Assembly (NCBI GenBank): GCA_029941175.1
Contig: JAPYRM010000009.1
Coordinates: 1-14,888, forward strand
Length of the DNA: 14,888 nucleotides
Source: Halobacteriales archaeon
GTDB taxonomy: Archaea; Halobacteriota; Halobacteria; Halobacteriales; Hikarchaeaceae
Direction of reading: 5' to 3'
Below the pieces are notes generated by a model. The model did no database searches and had not been told where the DNA came from. It saw only the letters and a program-made list of their open reading frames with translations. The translations under genes and the position numbers were made by a program. Shown piece after piece: positions 1 to 6,748 of this stretch; the stretch's first letter is position 1, and every line of letters starts with the position of its first letter.

Positions 1-253
1 CCCATGGTGCGTAATCTTTGGAATCTATCATTCCATCTCCGTCGGTATCAACGAGAGGTCCTGGTTCTGGATCTTTTTTAAAGATGTTAATACGACTCAG
101 AATACCTTCTTTCTCGGTGCTAGTAGATTGTGGTTTTGGTGGGGTTTGTTTAGCTGCGGGGGCTTGTTCTTTCTGACCTCGGAGATTTGATATTTGAGAA
201 CACCCAGAAACAGATATAGCCACCAAGAGTGATATGAAACCTCGTCTGTACAT
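1..253 (-). CDS. Putative Tat-exported lipoprotein with EF-hand/TSP3 calcium loop (partial)
   Basis: Reading leftward from an ATG at 253, an open frame of 84 codons continues past the left edge. The N-terminus starts MYRRGFISLLVAISVSGC: a twin arginine followed by x-F-I, a hydrophobic stretch and a lipobox VSGC with Cys18. This is the arrangement of Tat-dependent lipoproteins common in haloarchaea. A Pro/Gln/Lys-rich linker (about residues 27-63) follows, then DTDGDGMIDSKDYAPW (69-84), which fits an EF-hand or thrombospondin type-3 calcium loop with Asp at loop positions 1, 3, 5, 9 and 12. An in-frame TGA four codons upstream excludes a longer start. An AT-rich box lies about 27 bases before the ATG. 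The protein is probably anchored on the outer face of the membrane; its function is unknown and the main domain is outside the window. A competing frame over 97-291 has no such features. Confidence 0.72.
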   Translation of the reverse strand, partial: MYRRGFISLLVAISVSGCSQISNLRGQKEQAPAAKQTPPKPQSTSTEKEGILSRINIFKKDPEPGPLVDTDGDGMIDSKDYAPW

Positions 254-275
254 GCGAGATATAGGTTGTAGTCAC

Positions 276-284
276 CAATAAAGT
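276..284 (-). promoter_or_regulatory. Candidate TATA box of the lipoprotein gene
   Basis: On the minus strand ACTTTATTG is centred about 27 bases before the ATG at 253. That is the spacing expected when transcription starts at or next to the start codon (leaderless mRNA). The call rests only on position and AT-rich composition. Confidence 0.4.
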
Positions 285-360
285 AATCCAATATAGATGG
301 ACATGGGAGTTAGTGTAATTTGATTAATTTCAAGAGGCATTAAGAGTTATGTGAAAAGAG

Positions 361-369
361 TTTTCTAAC
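361..369 (+). promoter_or_regulatory. Candidate TATA box of the small membrane protein gene
   Basis: TTTTCTAAC is centred about 25 bases before the ATG at 390. This fits a leaderless archaeal transcript, though the match to a TATA consensus is only moderate. The 254-389 interval is the divergent promoter region between the lipoprotein gene and this gene; nothing else was seen in it. Confidence 0.3.
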
Positions 370-389
370 TGCTAATTGAGTCAGATAGT

Positions 390-560
390 ATGGAAACAAA
401 ACGTTTGCAGAAAATGTTTGCATTTGGAATATCATTACTCATATTAGGAAATATTATAGAAGTTGAAAGAAACATAATAGTAGTGCTAATGATCGTAGGG
501 TTTGTCCTCATAATAGGTGCAATTATTCCATTGATAACAGAAAAATATTCTACGGAATGA
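390..560 (+). CDS. Small two-helix membrane protein, 56 residues
   Basis: An ATG at 390 opens a 56-codon frame ending in TGA at 558-560. The protein has a short basic start (METKRLQK), a hydrophobic segment at about residues 9-23, a charged hinge (EVER, 24-27), a second long hydrophobic segment at about 28-49 and a polar tail ending EKYSTE. This is a compact helix-hairpin membrane protein with both ends on the same side, cytoplasmic if the positive-inside rule applies to the N-terminal K/R residues. No family was recognised. The gene ends five bases before the stop of the convergent ilvD gene. Support for it being real: clear membrane-protein character, a filled gap between two genes, and an AT-rich box at the leaderless-promoter position. 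It could still be a chance frame. Confidence 0.6.
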   Translation: METKRLQKMFAFGISLLILGNIIEVERNIIVVLMIVGFVLIIGAIIPLITEKYSTE

Positions 561-565
561 AAGAG

Positions 566-2299
566 TTAGGAGTTAGGGGGATTTAGAGCAGGATTTGTAG
601 TTGCCCCATGGGCAGCAGATCCGAAACTTTGGCCGTACTTGGCTATGACACCAGAAGAGTAGTTGGGAGGTGGTTTGGACCAAATCTTCATTCGTTGTTG
701 TAACTCTTCTTCAGAAAGATCAACTGATAAAATTCGGTTTGGTATATCTAGAATTACAATATCACCATCACGTATAGAGGCGATAGGACCACCAGAAAAT
801 GCTTCGGGCGCAACATGGCCAACCATCGGGCCCCGAGTTGCTCCAGAAAATCTCCCATCAGTGATCAATGCTACGTCGCTTTCGTGTCCTTGGCCTACAA
901 CCGCTGCGGTAACACCAAGCATTTCACGCATGCCAGGACCTCCTTGGGGTCCTTCATTTCTGATTACAAGAACATCTCCTGAGGAGATGTTTCCTTCTTG
1001 GACCCACTTCATTGCATCTTCTTCGCATTCGAAAATTCGTGCAGGTCCTTTGAATTGTAAATCCTCGTCTCCTGTGATCTTTAATACCGCGCCATCGGGG
1101 GCCAGATTGCCTTTGAGAATGGCAAGAGATCCCTGTTTATGCAAAGGATCAGATAGAGGCCGGATTACTTGGCTATTTATTTCTTCATCAGAGGGTAACG
1201 ATAGCAAGATAAGTTCTTCTGAGATCGTATTTCCAGTTACAGTTTTTGCATTTCCATCAAAAAGACCACCCTCAATCAATCTACGTATGACAACAGGAAT
1301 CCCTCCTTGTTGGTGGAGATCTGCCATGACAAACGTGCCCCCGGGTCGAAGGTTACATATATGGGGTGTATTTCTACTTATGTCATCAAATTCAGAAAGA
1401 TTTAGTGGAATTTTTGCTTCTGCAGATAAAGCTAGTAAATGCAGTACTGCGTTTGTAGAACCTCCAATTGCAACTAGTAGAGAGATGGCATTTTCAAATG
1501 ATATTTTTGAAAGAATATGAGAAGGTCGTAATTGGTTTTTAACACAAGAAGCAGCTAATTTTCCGGCTTGTCTAGCGATTACTCTTCTCTCGGCGGTGAC
1601 TGCAGGGGCGGTAGAAGATCCTAGAGGGGCTAGGCCTAACGCCTCGCTCATAGAAGCCATAGTATTAGCAGTATACATTCCGGCACAAGATCCAGCCCCG
1701 GGACATGCCGCATGCTCTAAAGCATCTAGCTGCTCTCGAGAGATATCACCTTCTGCATAAGCCCCAACGCCTTCAAAGACGTCTTGGATTGTGACTTCTG
1801 CACCATGATATTTTCCAGGAAGTATAGTTCCACCATATACAAATACCGAAGGTAAATCGGTCCTAATGGAAGCCATCATCATTCCAGGGAGATTCTTATC
1901 GCAGCCAGCTATTGTAACAAGAGCATCTAGTCGCTCGCCGAAAGCAACTAGCTCTACGGAATCTGCGATGACTTCGCGAGAGATGAGAGATGCTTTCATG
2001 CCTTCGGTACCCATAGAAATACCATCTGAAACAGTTATAGTTCCAAATTCAATTGGCATACATCGTGATTCTTTTATTCCTTCGATTACCGCGCTAGCGA
2101 TTTCATCTAAGTGTACATTGCAAGGAGTAATATCAGCGGCGGGGTTTGCAACGCCAATCATAGGAGAAGAAAGATCGGAATCGTCGTATCCCATTGCGCG
2201 GAACATTGAACGGTGTGGGGCTCGCTCGGGGCCTTTAGTTATATCTGAACTTGGAAGAGAGTCATCTTTAGTGTCAATGGTTTTACCGGACCGAATCAT
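566..2299 (-). CDS. ilvD: Dihydroxy-acid dehydratase
   Basis: This enzyme dehydrates 2,3-dihydroxy-isovalerate and 2,3-dihydroxy-3-methylvalerate to the 2-oxo acids in valine, isoleucine and leucine synthesis, in the cytoplasm. Family hallmarks are in order: DITPCN with Cys60, SDGISMGTEGMKASL (91-105), AGCDKNLPG with Cys133 and the Lys135 expected to be carbamylated for Mg2+ binding, CPGAGSCAGMYTANTM with Cys205, NEGPQGGPGMREM (448-460) and TDGRFSGATRGP (480-491), whose Ser485 is the proposed catalytic base. Cys60, Cys133 and Cys205 are the predicted iron-sulfur cluster ligands. At 577 residues it has normal full length and reads most like haloarchaeal IlvD. The ATG at 2299 is supported by an AT-rich box 27 bases upstream, so the mRNA is probably leaderless. 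It stands alone, with no other ilv gene in the window. Confidence 0.97.
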   Translation of the reverse strand: MIRSGKTIDTKDDSLPSSDITKGPERAPHRSMFRAMGYDDSDLSSPMIGVANPAADITPCNVHLDEIASAVIEGIKESRCMPIEFGTITVSDGISMGTEGMKASLISREVIADSVELVAFGERLDALVTIAGCDKNLPGMMMASIRTDLPSVFVYGGTILPGKYHGAEVTIQDVFEGVGAYAEGDISREQLDALEHAACPGAGSCAGMYTANTMASMSEALGLAPLGSSTAPAVTAERRVIARQAGKLAASCVKNQLRPSHILSKISFENAISLLVAIGGSTNAVLHLLALSAEAKIPLNLSEFDDISRNTPHICNLRPGGTFVMADLHQQGGIPVVIRRLIEGGLFDGNAKTVTGNTISEELILLSLPSDEEINSQVIRPLSDPLHKQGSLAILKGNLAPDGAVLKITGDEDLQFKGPARIFECEEDAMKWVQEGNISSGDVLVIRNEGPQGGPGMREMLGVTAAVVGQGHESDVALITDGRFSGATRGPMVGHVAPEAFSGGPIASIRDGDIVILDIPNRILSVDLSEEELQQRMKIWSKPPPNYSSGVIAKYGQSFGSAAHGATTNPALNPPNS

Positions 2300-2322
2300 G
2301 GTGGAAAGTTGTTTCGAGGAGT

Positions 2323-2330
2323 CTTAAAAG
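2323..2330 (-). promoter_or_regulatory. Candidate TATA box of ilvD
   Basis: On the minus strand CTTTTAAG is centred about 27 bases before the ilvD ATG at 2299, the expected archaeal TATA spacing for a transcript starting at the ATG. The 81-base gap 2300-2380 is shared with the divergent GHMP-family gene. Confidence 0.5.
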
Positions 2331-2351
2331 ATGCGTGATCGTGCAGAAACG

Positions 2352-2360
2352 TCTTTATCT
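2352..2360 (+). promoter_or_regulatory. Candidate TATA box of the beta-RFAP synthase-family gene
   Basis: TCTTTATCT is centred about 25 bases before the ATG at 2381, with purine-rich GAAACG just upstream that could serve as a BRE. It lies about 25 bases from the ilvD box on the other strand, so the two divergent promoters may compete for TBP/TFB. A second AT-rich stretch, TTATAAGG at 2366-2373, is too close to the ATG to be the leaderless TATA box. Confidence 0.42.
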
Positions 2361-2380
2361 GATAGTTATAAGGATAAGAT

Positions 2381-3346
2381 ATGGCCGTCCAAGTGGTTAC
2401 GGGTAGTCGACTTCATTTCGGGTTTCGTAACTTGTGTTTAGAAGAATCACAGGTATATGGGGGGATAGGAGTGTGTCTCGAAAATCCAAAACTGGTCCTG
2501 ACTGCAGAACGCAAAAATGGAATTATATGTGAAGAGGAAAACGCTAAGAAATATGTTCAAAGGGCCGTGGAAATATTGGGAGTAGAAGGAGCAAAAGTTG
2601 AAATAAAAGAAAAAATACCCGCACACAAGGGATTGGGGAGCGGGACTCAATTGGCGCTTGCGACATATACAGCGATTGCAGAGGCATATGAGATAGAGCC
2701 TAAAAGTCGTGAGTGTGCTCCAAAGCTAGGTCGCGGGGAGAGAAGTGGAGTTGGAGTGGCATCTTTTGAGCAAGGTGGATTTAATATTGATGAAGGACAG
2801 GAAACGATTTCATTGACAGGAAAGGGCGGAAGGAGAAAGAGGTGGAAAGTACCAAATAAAAAGATTAATCTCAAAATCCCAGGAGAATGGGTTTTTGTGG
2901 TTGTGAAATTAGAAATTGGAGAGGGATATAGTGGAAATGAAGAGAAAAAATTAATAAATTTTGTTATGAAAGATGCCAGATCGGATGTCACGAAAGAAAT
3001 AGACCAGGTAATAGATGAGAAATTGATCCCTGCTATTCGCAATGAAAACTGCGTCGAGTTTGGATTTGCGGTTGGAGAAATAAGTCGTCTTAATGGAATC
3101 TGGTATGAAAAATACCAAGGCGGGATATACAGACCTCCAATTGGAGACATGGTGGAGAAATTACAAGAGAATAGTAATGTTTTTGGAGTGGGACAATCGT
3201 CTTGGGGGCCTTCACTATACAGTGTGACAAGTAAAGAATATGGAAAGGATGTAGAAAATAGTATTCAGGAGTTGTTAGATGAACTTGAAATTGAAGGAAC
3301 AATAATTAAGGCAGCTCCAAGGAATAAGGGAGCAGAAATTACTTGA
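2381..3346 (+). CDS. mptG: Beta-ribofuranosylaminobenzene 5'-phosphate synthase-family protein (GHMP fold)
   Basis: In methanogens this family (COG1907) condenses PRPP with 4-aminobenzoate, with loss of CO2 and pyrophosphate, at the entry to methanopterin synthesis. The 321 residues fit the usual length. Visible features: VTGSRLHFGF at 6-15, YGGIGVCLENP (26-36), the GHMP phosphate loop PAHKGLGSGTQLALA (80-94), a Gly-rich block GRGERSGVGVASFEQGGF (117-134) and the C-terminal GHMP-type motif GVGQSSWGPSLY (269-280). The family is clear; the substrate is not. Haloarchaea generally lack methanopterin yet carry relatives, so here the protein could serve another pterin-like or sugar-phosphate pathway. 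It leads a plus-strand group with ribL (50 bases downstream) and the VOC gene. Its coding strand is very purine-rich. Confidence 0.82.
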   Translation: MAVQVVTGSRLHFGFRNLCLEESQVYGGIGVCLENPKLVLTAERKNGIICEEENAKKYVQRAVEILGVEGAKVEIKEKIPAHKGLGSGTQLALATYTAIAEAYEIEPKSRECAPKLGRGERSGVGVASFEQGGFNIDEGQETISLTGKGGRRKRWKVPNKKINLKIPGEWVFVVVKLEIGEGYSGNEEKKLINFVMKDARSDVTKEIDQVIDEKLIPAIRNENCVEFGFAVGEISRLNGIWYEKYQGGIYRPPIGDMVEKLQENSNVFGVGQSSWGPSLYSVTSKEYGKDVENSIQELLDELEIEGTIIKAAPRNKGAEIT

Positions 3347-3396
3347 GAGGTGTACGAAGGGCTATGCTAATGCTTGTGCACTTCTTATAGGTAGGT
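3347..3396 (+). other. Short spacer before ribL, weak promoter signal
   Basis: This 50-base gap between the GHMP-family gene and ribL holds CTTCTTATAGGTAGGT directly before the ATG at 3397. The TTATA element is only about 11 bases from the ATG, too close for a leaderless TATA box, while the AGGTAGGT part could act as a weak ribosome-binding site. Co-transcription from the promoter before 2381 is the simpler reading. Confidence 0.25.
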
Positions 3397-3858
3397 ATGA
3401 AGAGAGTGATGGCCCAAGGTGTGTTTGACATACTACATCCAGGACATATTTATTATTTGTCAGAAAGTGCTAAACTGGGGGAAGAATTGCACGTGGTTAT
3501 TGCTAGAGACTCACGTATAAGAGATAGAAAGAATATATTCATGGGAGAAAATGAGAGAAGGGAAATTGTAGAAGCGATGGAAGTGGTGAATTCTGCAATT
3601 TTAGGATCAGAGGGGAGCCTTTTTGATAGTGTAAAGGAGATAGAACCAGACATTATAACTTTGGGATATGATCAGGGATTTGATATAAATTTATTAGAAG
3701 ATCAACTTAGAGAAGCTGGATTTATAGATATAGAAGTGGTTAGAGTGAAAGAATACGAGAGGGAAGGATTACGATCTTCGAGTAGGATCAAAGGAAACAT
3801 TCAATTTGAAGAAGGTGAAGAGATTTTCTTTTCCAGAAAAAAAAGAGAAATTAGTTAA
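3397..3858 (+). CDS. ribL: Archaeal FAD synthase (FMN adenylyltransferase, RibL-like)
   Basis: This is a small cytidylyltransferase-fold nucleotidyltransferase that in archaea transfers AMP from ATP to FMN to make FAD. Its start, VMAQGVFDILHPGHIYYL (4-21), holds the HxGH nucleotide-binding signature (H14-P-G-H17). LHVVIARDSR (31-40), ITLGYDQ (87-93) and SSSRI (127-131, the position of the family's C-terminal (I/T)SSTxI-type motif) complete the fold. The 153 residues match the archaeal single-domain type, unlike the two-domain bacterial RibF. The stop is two bases before the ATG of the VOC gene, so the two are almost certainly co-transcribed. A glycerol-3-phosphate cytidylyltransferase role is possible from fold alone, but the sequence reads closest to RibL. 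Confidence 0.88.
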   Translation: MKRVMAQGVFDILHPGHIYYLSESAKLGEELHVVIARDSRIRDRKNIFMGENERREIVEAMEVVNSAILGSEGSLFDSVKEIEPDIITLGYDQGFDINLLEDQLREAGFIDIEVVRVKEYEREGLRSSSRIKGNIQFEEGEEIFFSRKKREIS

Positions 3859-3860
3859 CC

Positions 3861-4256
3861 ATGTCAAAACTGATTCAAGTGTTTTTGATGGTGAGCAATC
3901 TAGCAAATTCAAGAGATTTTTATGAGAGGGTAATGGGATTATCACCGAAAAAGAGAGGGGATGGGACTTGCGCTTATGAAACGGGAGGTTGTGAATTGAA
4001 ACTCCAGATTGATTTTGACCCTATAGATTTGAAGGCATTTAATTTAGAACCTCCAAGAGAGGGAAATAGAGGAGATGGTTCAATTTATATTGTTGCAATC
4101 GAAGGTGAAATTGGTCAGATACATAAAAGAATAAAAGACGCCATTAAAAATTCGGATGGAAAACTAATAACAGAACCTAGAGAAGTCCCATGGGGAGAAT
4201 CTATGTTTCTAGTACAAGATCCAGATGGATATTTAATCGAAGTGAGAGAGTACTAG
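3861..4256 (+). CDS. VOC-fold (glyoxalase/dioxygenase superfamily) protein
   Basis: This 131-residue single-domain protein has the vicinal-oxygen-chelate fold. It opens LIQVFLMVSNLANSRDFYER (4-23), the usual first beta strand and helix, and closes MFLVQDPDGYLIEVREY (115-131), the typical last strand with the conserved metal-ligand Glu127. The first-strand ligand position carries Gln6 rather than His, a substitution seen in some active members. The metal centre would form from two such half-modules, so a dimer is likely. The substrate cannot be named: lyase, dioxygenase, epimerase and thiol-transfer activities all occur in this fold. It starts two bases after ribL and ends flush against the stop of the convergent hydrolase gene. 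Confidence 0.8.
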   Translation: MSKLIQVFLMVSNLANSRDFYERVMGLSPKKRGDGTCAYETGGCELKLQIDFDPIDLKAFNLEPPREGNRGDGSIYIVAIEGEIGQIHKRIKDAIKNSDGKLITEPREVPWGESMFLVQDPDGYLIEVREY

Positions 4257-5213
4257 CTAAAAAATAGAATAGACATCGGGGTTGGGGGAAGTTAGAGAGT
4301 ACAACCCATCAGAAGAATCTACTATTTTCATAGATTCTAAATATTCAAGGTGGGCAAATATTTCACCAGACCCGTATAACGTGTGAATTCCATCAAGCGG
4401 ACCAAATATACGAGTGCTAAGGTCCCAAATATCAGTGGGATTCGTTAACAGGGAAATAATTTGCTCGAGTCGGTCCCGATGATGCTGAAGAATCTCATTA
4501 ATGCGGGTAGTTGGTGTCAATATTTCATGCCGATGTCCAGGATAGAATACATCTAAATTTTGATTTCTAAGACGTAAGAGGCCATCACGGTATTGAGAGA
4601 GGGGGGAAGTGACTCGAAGATCTGCACCCCCAATATTTGGAGTATAAACGGGGAGAACGGCGTCTCCGACAAATGCTAGATTAGTTTCTGTTGGTATGAA
4701 GCAAGAAAGACCCAAAGTATGACCGGGTAGATGGAATACTGAGAAAGTATAATTCTCAGATTCTATTTGATCTCCATCATCGAAATTAGTTGTATGGGGC
4801 GGAGGGCCCCCTAGTTTATGGCCAAGTTTGAGTACATCAATGAGAGGGTCGAGTTTAGAGGGAGGTATACACCACTCTTCAAATCTTTTCTCAGCCAGAT
4901 TAAGTAGCTCATGGAGAGCAGAGGGATCTTTTTGAACCAGAGGGGAATCTTTCGCATGGCAGTAGACTTTCGCGCCGCTTTCTTCTTGAATTGTTCCGGC
5001 CAAGCCAACGTGGTCGGCGTGCCAATGGGTGAGTAGAATGATATCAATATCGGAAATGGAACATCCATAGTTAGATAGTTCTTGTTGGAACTCTAGATGT
5101 ATTTTCGGTGAAAATAGGCCAGTGTCTATGAGAATTGTTTCATTTCCATCATCTAACAAGTAGGCATTGTTTTTTCCTTCAAACTCGGTGTTAGATAGAG
5201 ATATCCTATGCAC
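4257..5213 (-). CDS. Metallo-beta-lactamase-fold hydrolase with C-terminal winged helix
   Basis: The 318-residue protein shows the full dinuclear-metal set of the MBL fold: THWHADH (62-68, ligands H63, H65, D67, H68), HLPGHTLG with H165, FVGDAVLP with D184 and FYPGHRHE with H227. The last 60 residues, around FAHLEYLESMKIV (286-298) and GLYSL, look like the winged-helix tail of LACTB2-like enzymes, which include thioester hydrolases, glyoxalase II-like proteins and some RNases. The substrate is undetermined. The start at 5213 is GTG, and an in-frame TAG six codons upstream excludes a longer start. No TATA-like box lies at the leaderless spacing, and secY on the same strand is 74 bases upstream, so read-through from the ribosomal operon is possible. 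The stop abuts that of the convergent VOC gene. Confidence 0.88.
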   Translation of the reverse strand: MHRISLSNTEFEGKNNAYLLDDGNETILIDTGLFSPKIHLEFQQELSNYGCSISDIDIILLTHWHADHVGLAGTIQEESGAKVYCHAKDSPLVQKDPSALHELLNLAEKRFEEWCIPPSKLDPLIDVLKLGHKLGGPPPHTTNFDDGDQIESENYTFSVFHLPGHTLGLSCFIPTETNLAFVGDAVLPVYTPNIGGADLRVTSPLSQYRDGLLRLRNQNLDVFYPGHRHEILTPTTRINEILQHHRDRLEQIISLLTNPTDIWDLSTRIFGPLDGIHTLYGSGEIFAHLEYLESMKIVDSSDGLYSLTSPNPDVYSIF

Positions 5214-5287
5214 ACCACATATACAAAACTAGATGGCATTACCGTTTCGAGAGGAGATAGGAAGTAGATTGGATGAAAACGGCAAGG
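5214..5287 (-). other. Spacer between secY and the hydrolase gene
   Basis: This 74-base gap follows secY. On the minus strand it begins with GTTTTC after the secY stop and continues as a pyrimidine-rich stretch (about 5249-5262). There is no hairpin and no strong oligo-T run, so a terminator cannot be claimed. TTTTGTATATG lies immediately before the GTG at 5213, too near to be its TATA box in a leaderless arrangement. Confidence 0.3.
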
Positions 5288-6745
5288 CTAGCCGAACATT
5301 TGACGCATCATGGGGTGCATTTCCATAAGTTGTTCTTCTGCTATTTCTTCATATAATTTATACACAATAGAAACGGTGAGGAGTAGTCCAGTTCCACCAA
5401 CAGCCCCAATGGTCCCTAGCATATTAGCACCCACAGCTAAGAAGCCTACAAGTGCGCCCCCAACCACAGTGACAAGTGGAATATATCTTTGCATGACTTT
5501 TTCCAGCACCGCAGGATTTCTTCGGAACCCAGGAATCTGCATTCCAGAACGTTGGATTTGTTGAGCAGTAGCTGCGGGGCCCATATTAGTGGTTTCTACC
5601 CAGAAAATAGCGAAAATGGCCCCTCCAATCACCATGATGAAAAGATCTGTTGACACACGTAAAAGAATTTGCCAGGGTTCTGCTGCAGTTTGTCCTAACC
5701 ACCACATCCAATCTCCAGGCGACATGATGGGATTCAAATAGTAAAAAAATCCACCAACAGGTCCATTTGAAGAATAAACGCCAAGCCAAGAAGGCATATT
5801 TCTCATTTGAGAATCTAGAATTCTACCTAAAAATTGAAGATTAGCTTGTAAAGCCCGGACAAGAATCATGGGCAAGACACTTGCGTAAATCAATTTTACA
5901 GGGAAACGGCCTTTTGCCCCTCTAACTCTAGAATGGCTCAAAGGTATTTCGACTCGAACAGACTCGCAGTAAACAACGATTCCGAAAATGAGAAGTGTGG
6001 TGAAAAGAGCTAGAATTTGACCCCGACCGAATAGCAATTCTTGAAAGCCACCAGAGAAAAAAGGAGAGACTTGGATGTTCCCTAGTGCCATACCAATCCA
6101 AGTGGGAATGAGCCCACTGGGTTGAGTATCAGATCCAAGAGTGAATATTCCTCCGACTAGATGTTGGCTGACGCTTGCCACAATAAAAAGTCCCACTCCA
6201 GATCCTATACCCCACTTTGAAACAACTTCGTCCATATATAGTATGAAAATTCCCCCTGCAAAAACCTGGGCAAATATTATCCATCGAACTGCATTGAGAC
6301 TGACACCTAATTGGGTGCTTACTAAGGGATCTGCGGGTAAGAATCCACCAGCAAATATCATAGGGAATCCAGTTAGAATAACCATCAAAACGACCAAAAA
6401 TTTCTGGAGTCCTTGATATATGACTTGGTCGGCAGGATTCGAAGTATCTAGACCTAAAAGATCTGCACCAGCTAACAACTGCAAAACTATACTTGCAGTG
6501 ACGATGGGTCCAATTCCAAGTTGAAGTATAGAGCCTTGCTCACCGGCAAGAATAGATCTGAATTGGCCAAATATATCTTGAGCATTCCCACCCAAACCGT
6601 AAAGGGTGACATTGGTCAAGTAGAAATAAACGACTAGAACCATTAAAGTCCAAATCATTTTTTTCCGGAATGGGACATGTTTTATTGGGCGTCGAACTGC
6701 AGGAATACGGGAAAGGAATGGTGCTATAGATTCTTTCCAAGACAT
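5288..6745 (-). CDS. secY: Preprotein translocase channel subunit SecY
   Basis: SecY is the channel of the Sec translocon (with SecE and Sec61beta), which exports unfolded proteins and inserts membrane proteins co-translationally. The 485 residues fit the ten-helix archaeal type. Visible parts: the N-terminal amphipathic segment and first membrane helix (about 30-47), a plug-like segment NAQDIFGQFRSILAG (54-68), helix 2 with LQLGIGPIVTASIVLQL (74-90), the cytoplasmic block ESVRVEIPLSH, and the conserved C-terminal tail ending EEQLMEMHPMMRQMFG, which contacts the ribosome. It starts three bases after the uL15 stop and closes the ribosomal operon, as in many archaea. The sequence reads like haloarchaeal SecY. 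The adenylate kinase gene that often follows secY in archaea is not here. Confidence 0.97.
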   Translation of the reverse strand: MSWKESIAPFLSRIPAVRRPIKHVPFRKKMIWTLMVLVVYFYLTNVTLYGLGGNAQDIFGQFRSILAGEQGSILQLGIGPIVTASIVLQLLAGADLLGLDTSNPADQVIYQGLQKFLVVLMVILTGFPMIFAGGFLPADPLVSTQLGVSLNAVRWIIFAQVFAGGIFILYMDEVVSKWGIGSGVGLFIVASVSQHLVGGIFTLGSDTQPSGLIPTWIGMALGNIQVSPFFSGGFQELLFGRGQILALFTTLLIFGIVVYCESVRVEIPLSHSRVRGAKGRFPVKLIYASVLPMILVRALQANLQFLGRILDSQMRNMPSWLGVYSSNGPVGGFFYYLNPIMSPGDWMWWLGQTAAEPWQILLRVSTDLFIMVIGGAIFAIFWVETTNMGPAATAQQIQRSGMQIPGFRRNPAVLEKVMQRYIPLVTVVGGALVGFLAVGANMLGTIGAVGGTGLLLTVSIVYKLYEEIAEEQLMEMHPMMRQMFG

Positions 6746-6748
6746 AAG

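Noticed and set aside
97..291. A 64-codon minus-strand frame starting MDYFIGDY
   Set aside because: It overlaps the lipoprotein frame, which has a Tat signal, a lipobox and a calcium loop; the 64-codon frame has none of these and is judged a shadow.
537..548. Oligo-T run on the minus strand just after ilvD as a terminator
   Set aside because: The run (ATTTTTC) is short and lies inside the end of the convergent small gene, without supporting structure, so it was not listed as a terminator.
663..1520. Long plus-strand open frame of 285 codons
   Set aside because: It is antisense to ilvD, has Ser/Arg/Pro-rich low-information content and no recognisable domain; ilvD is certain.
2366..2373. TTATAAGG as the TATA box of the GHMP-family gene
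   Set aside because: It is only about 12 bases from the ATG; the TTTAT element at 2352-2360 has the right spacing. It may contribute to ribosome binding instead.
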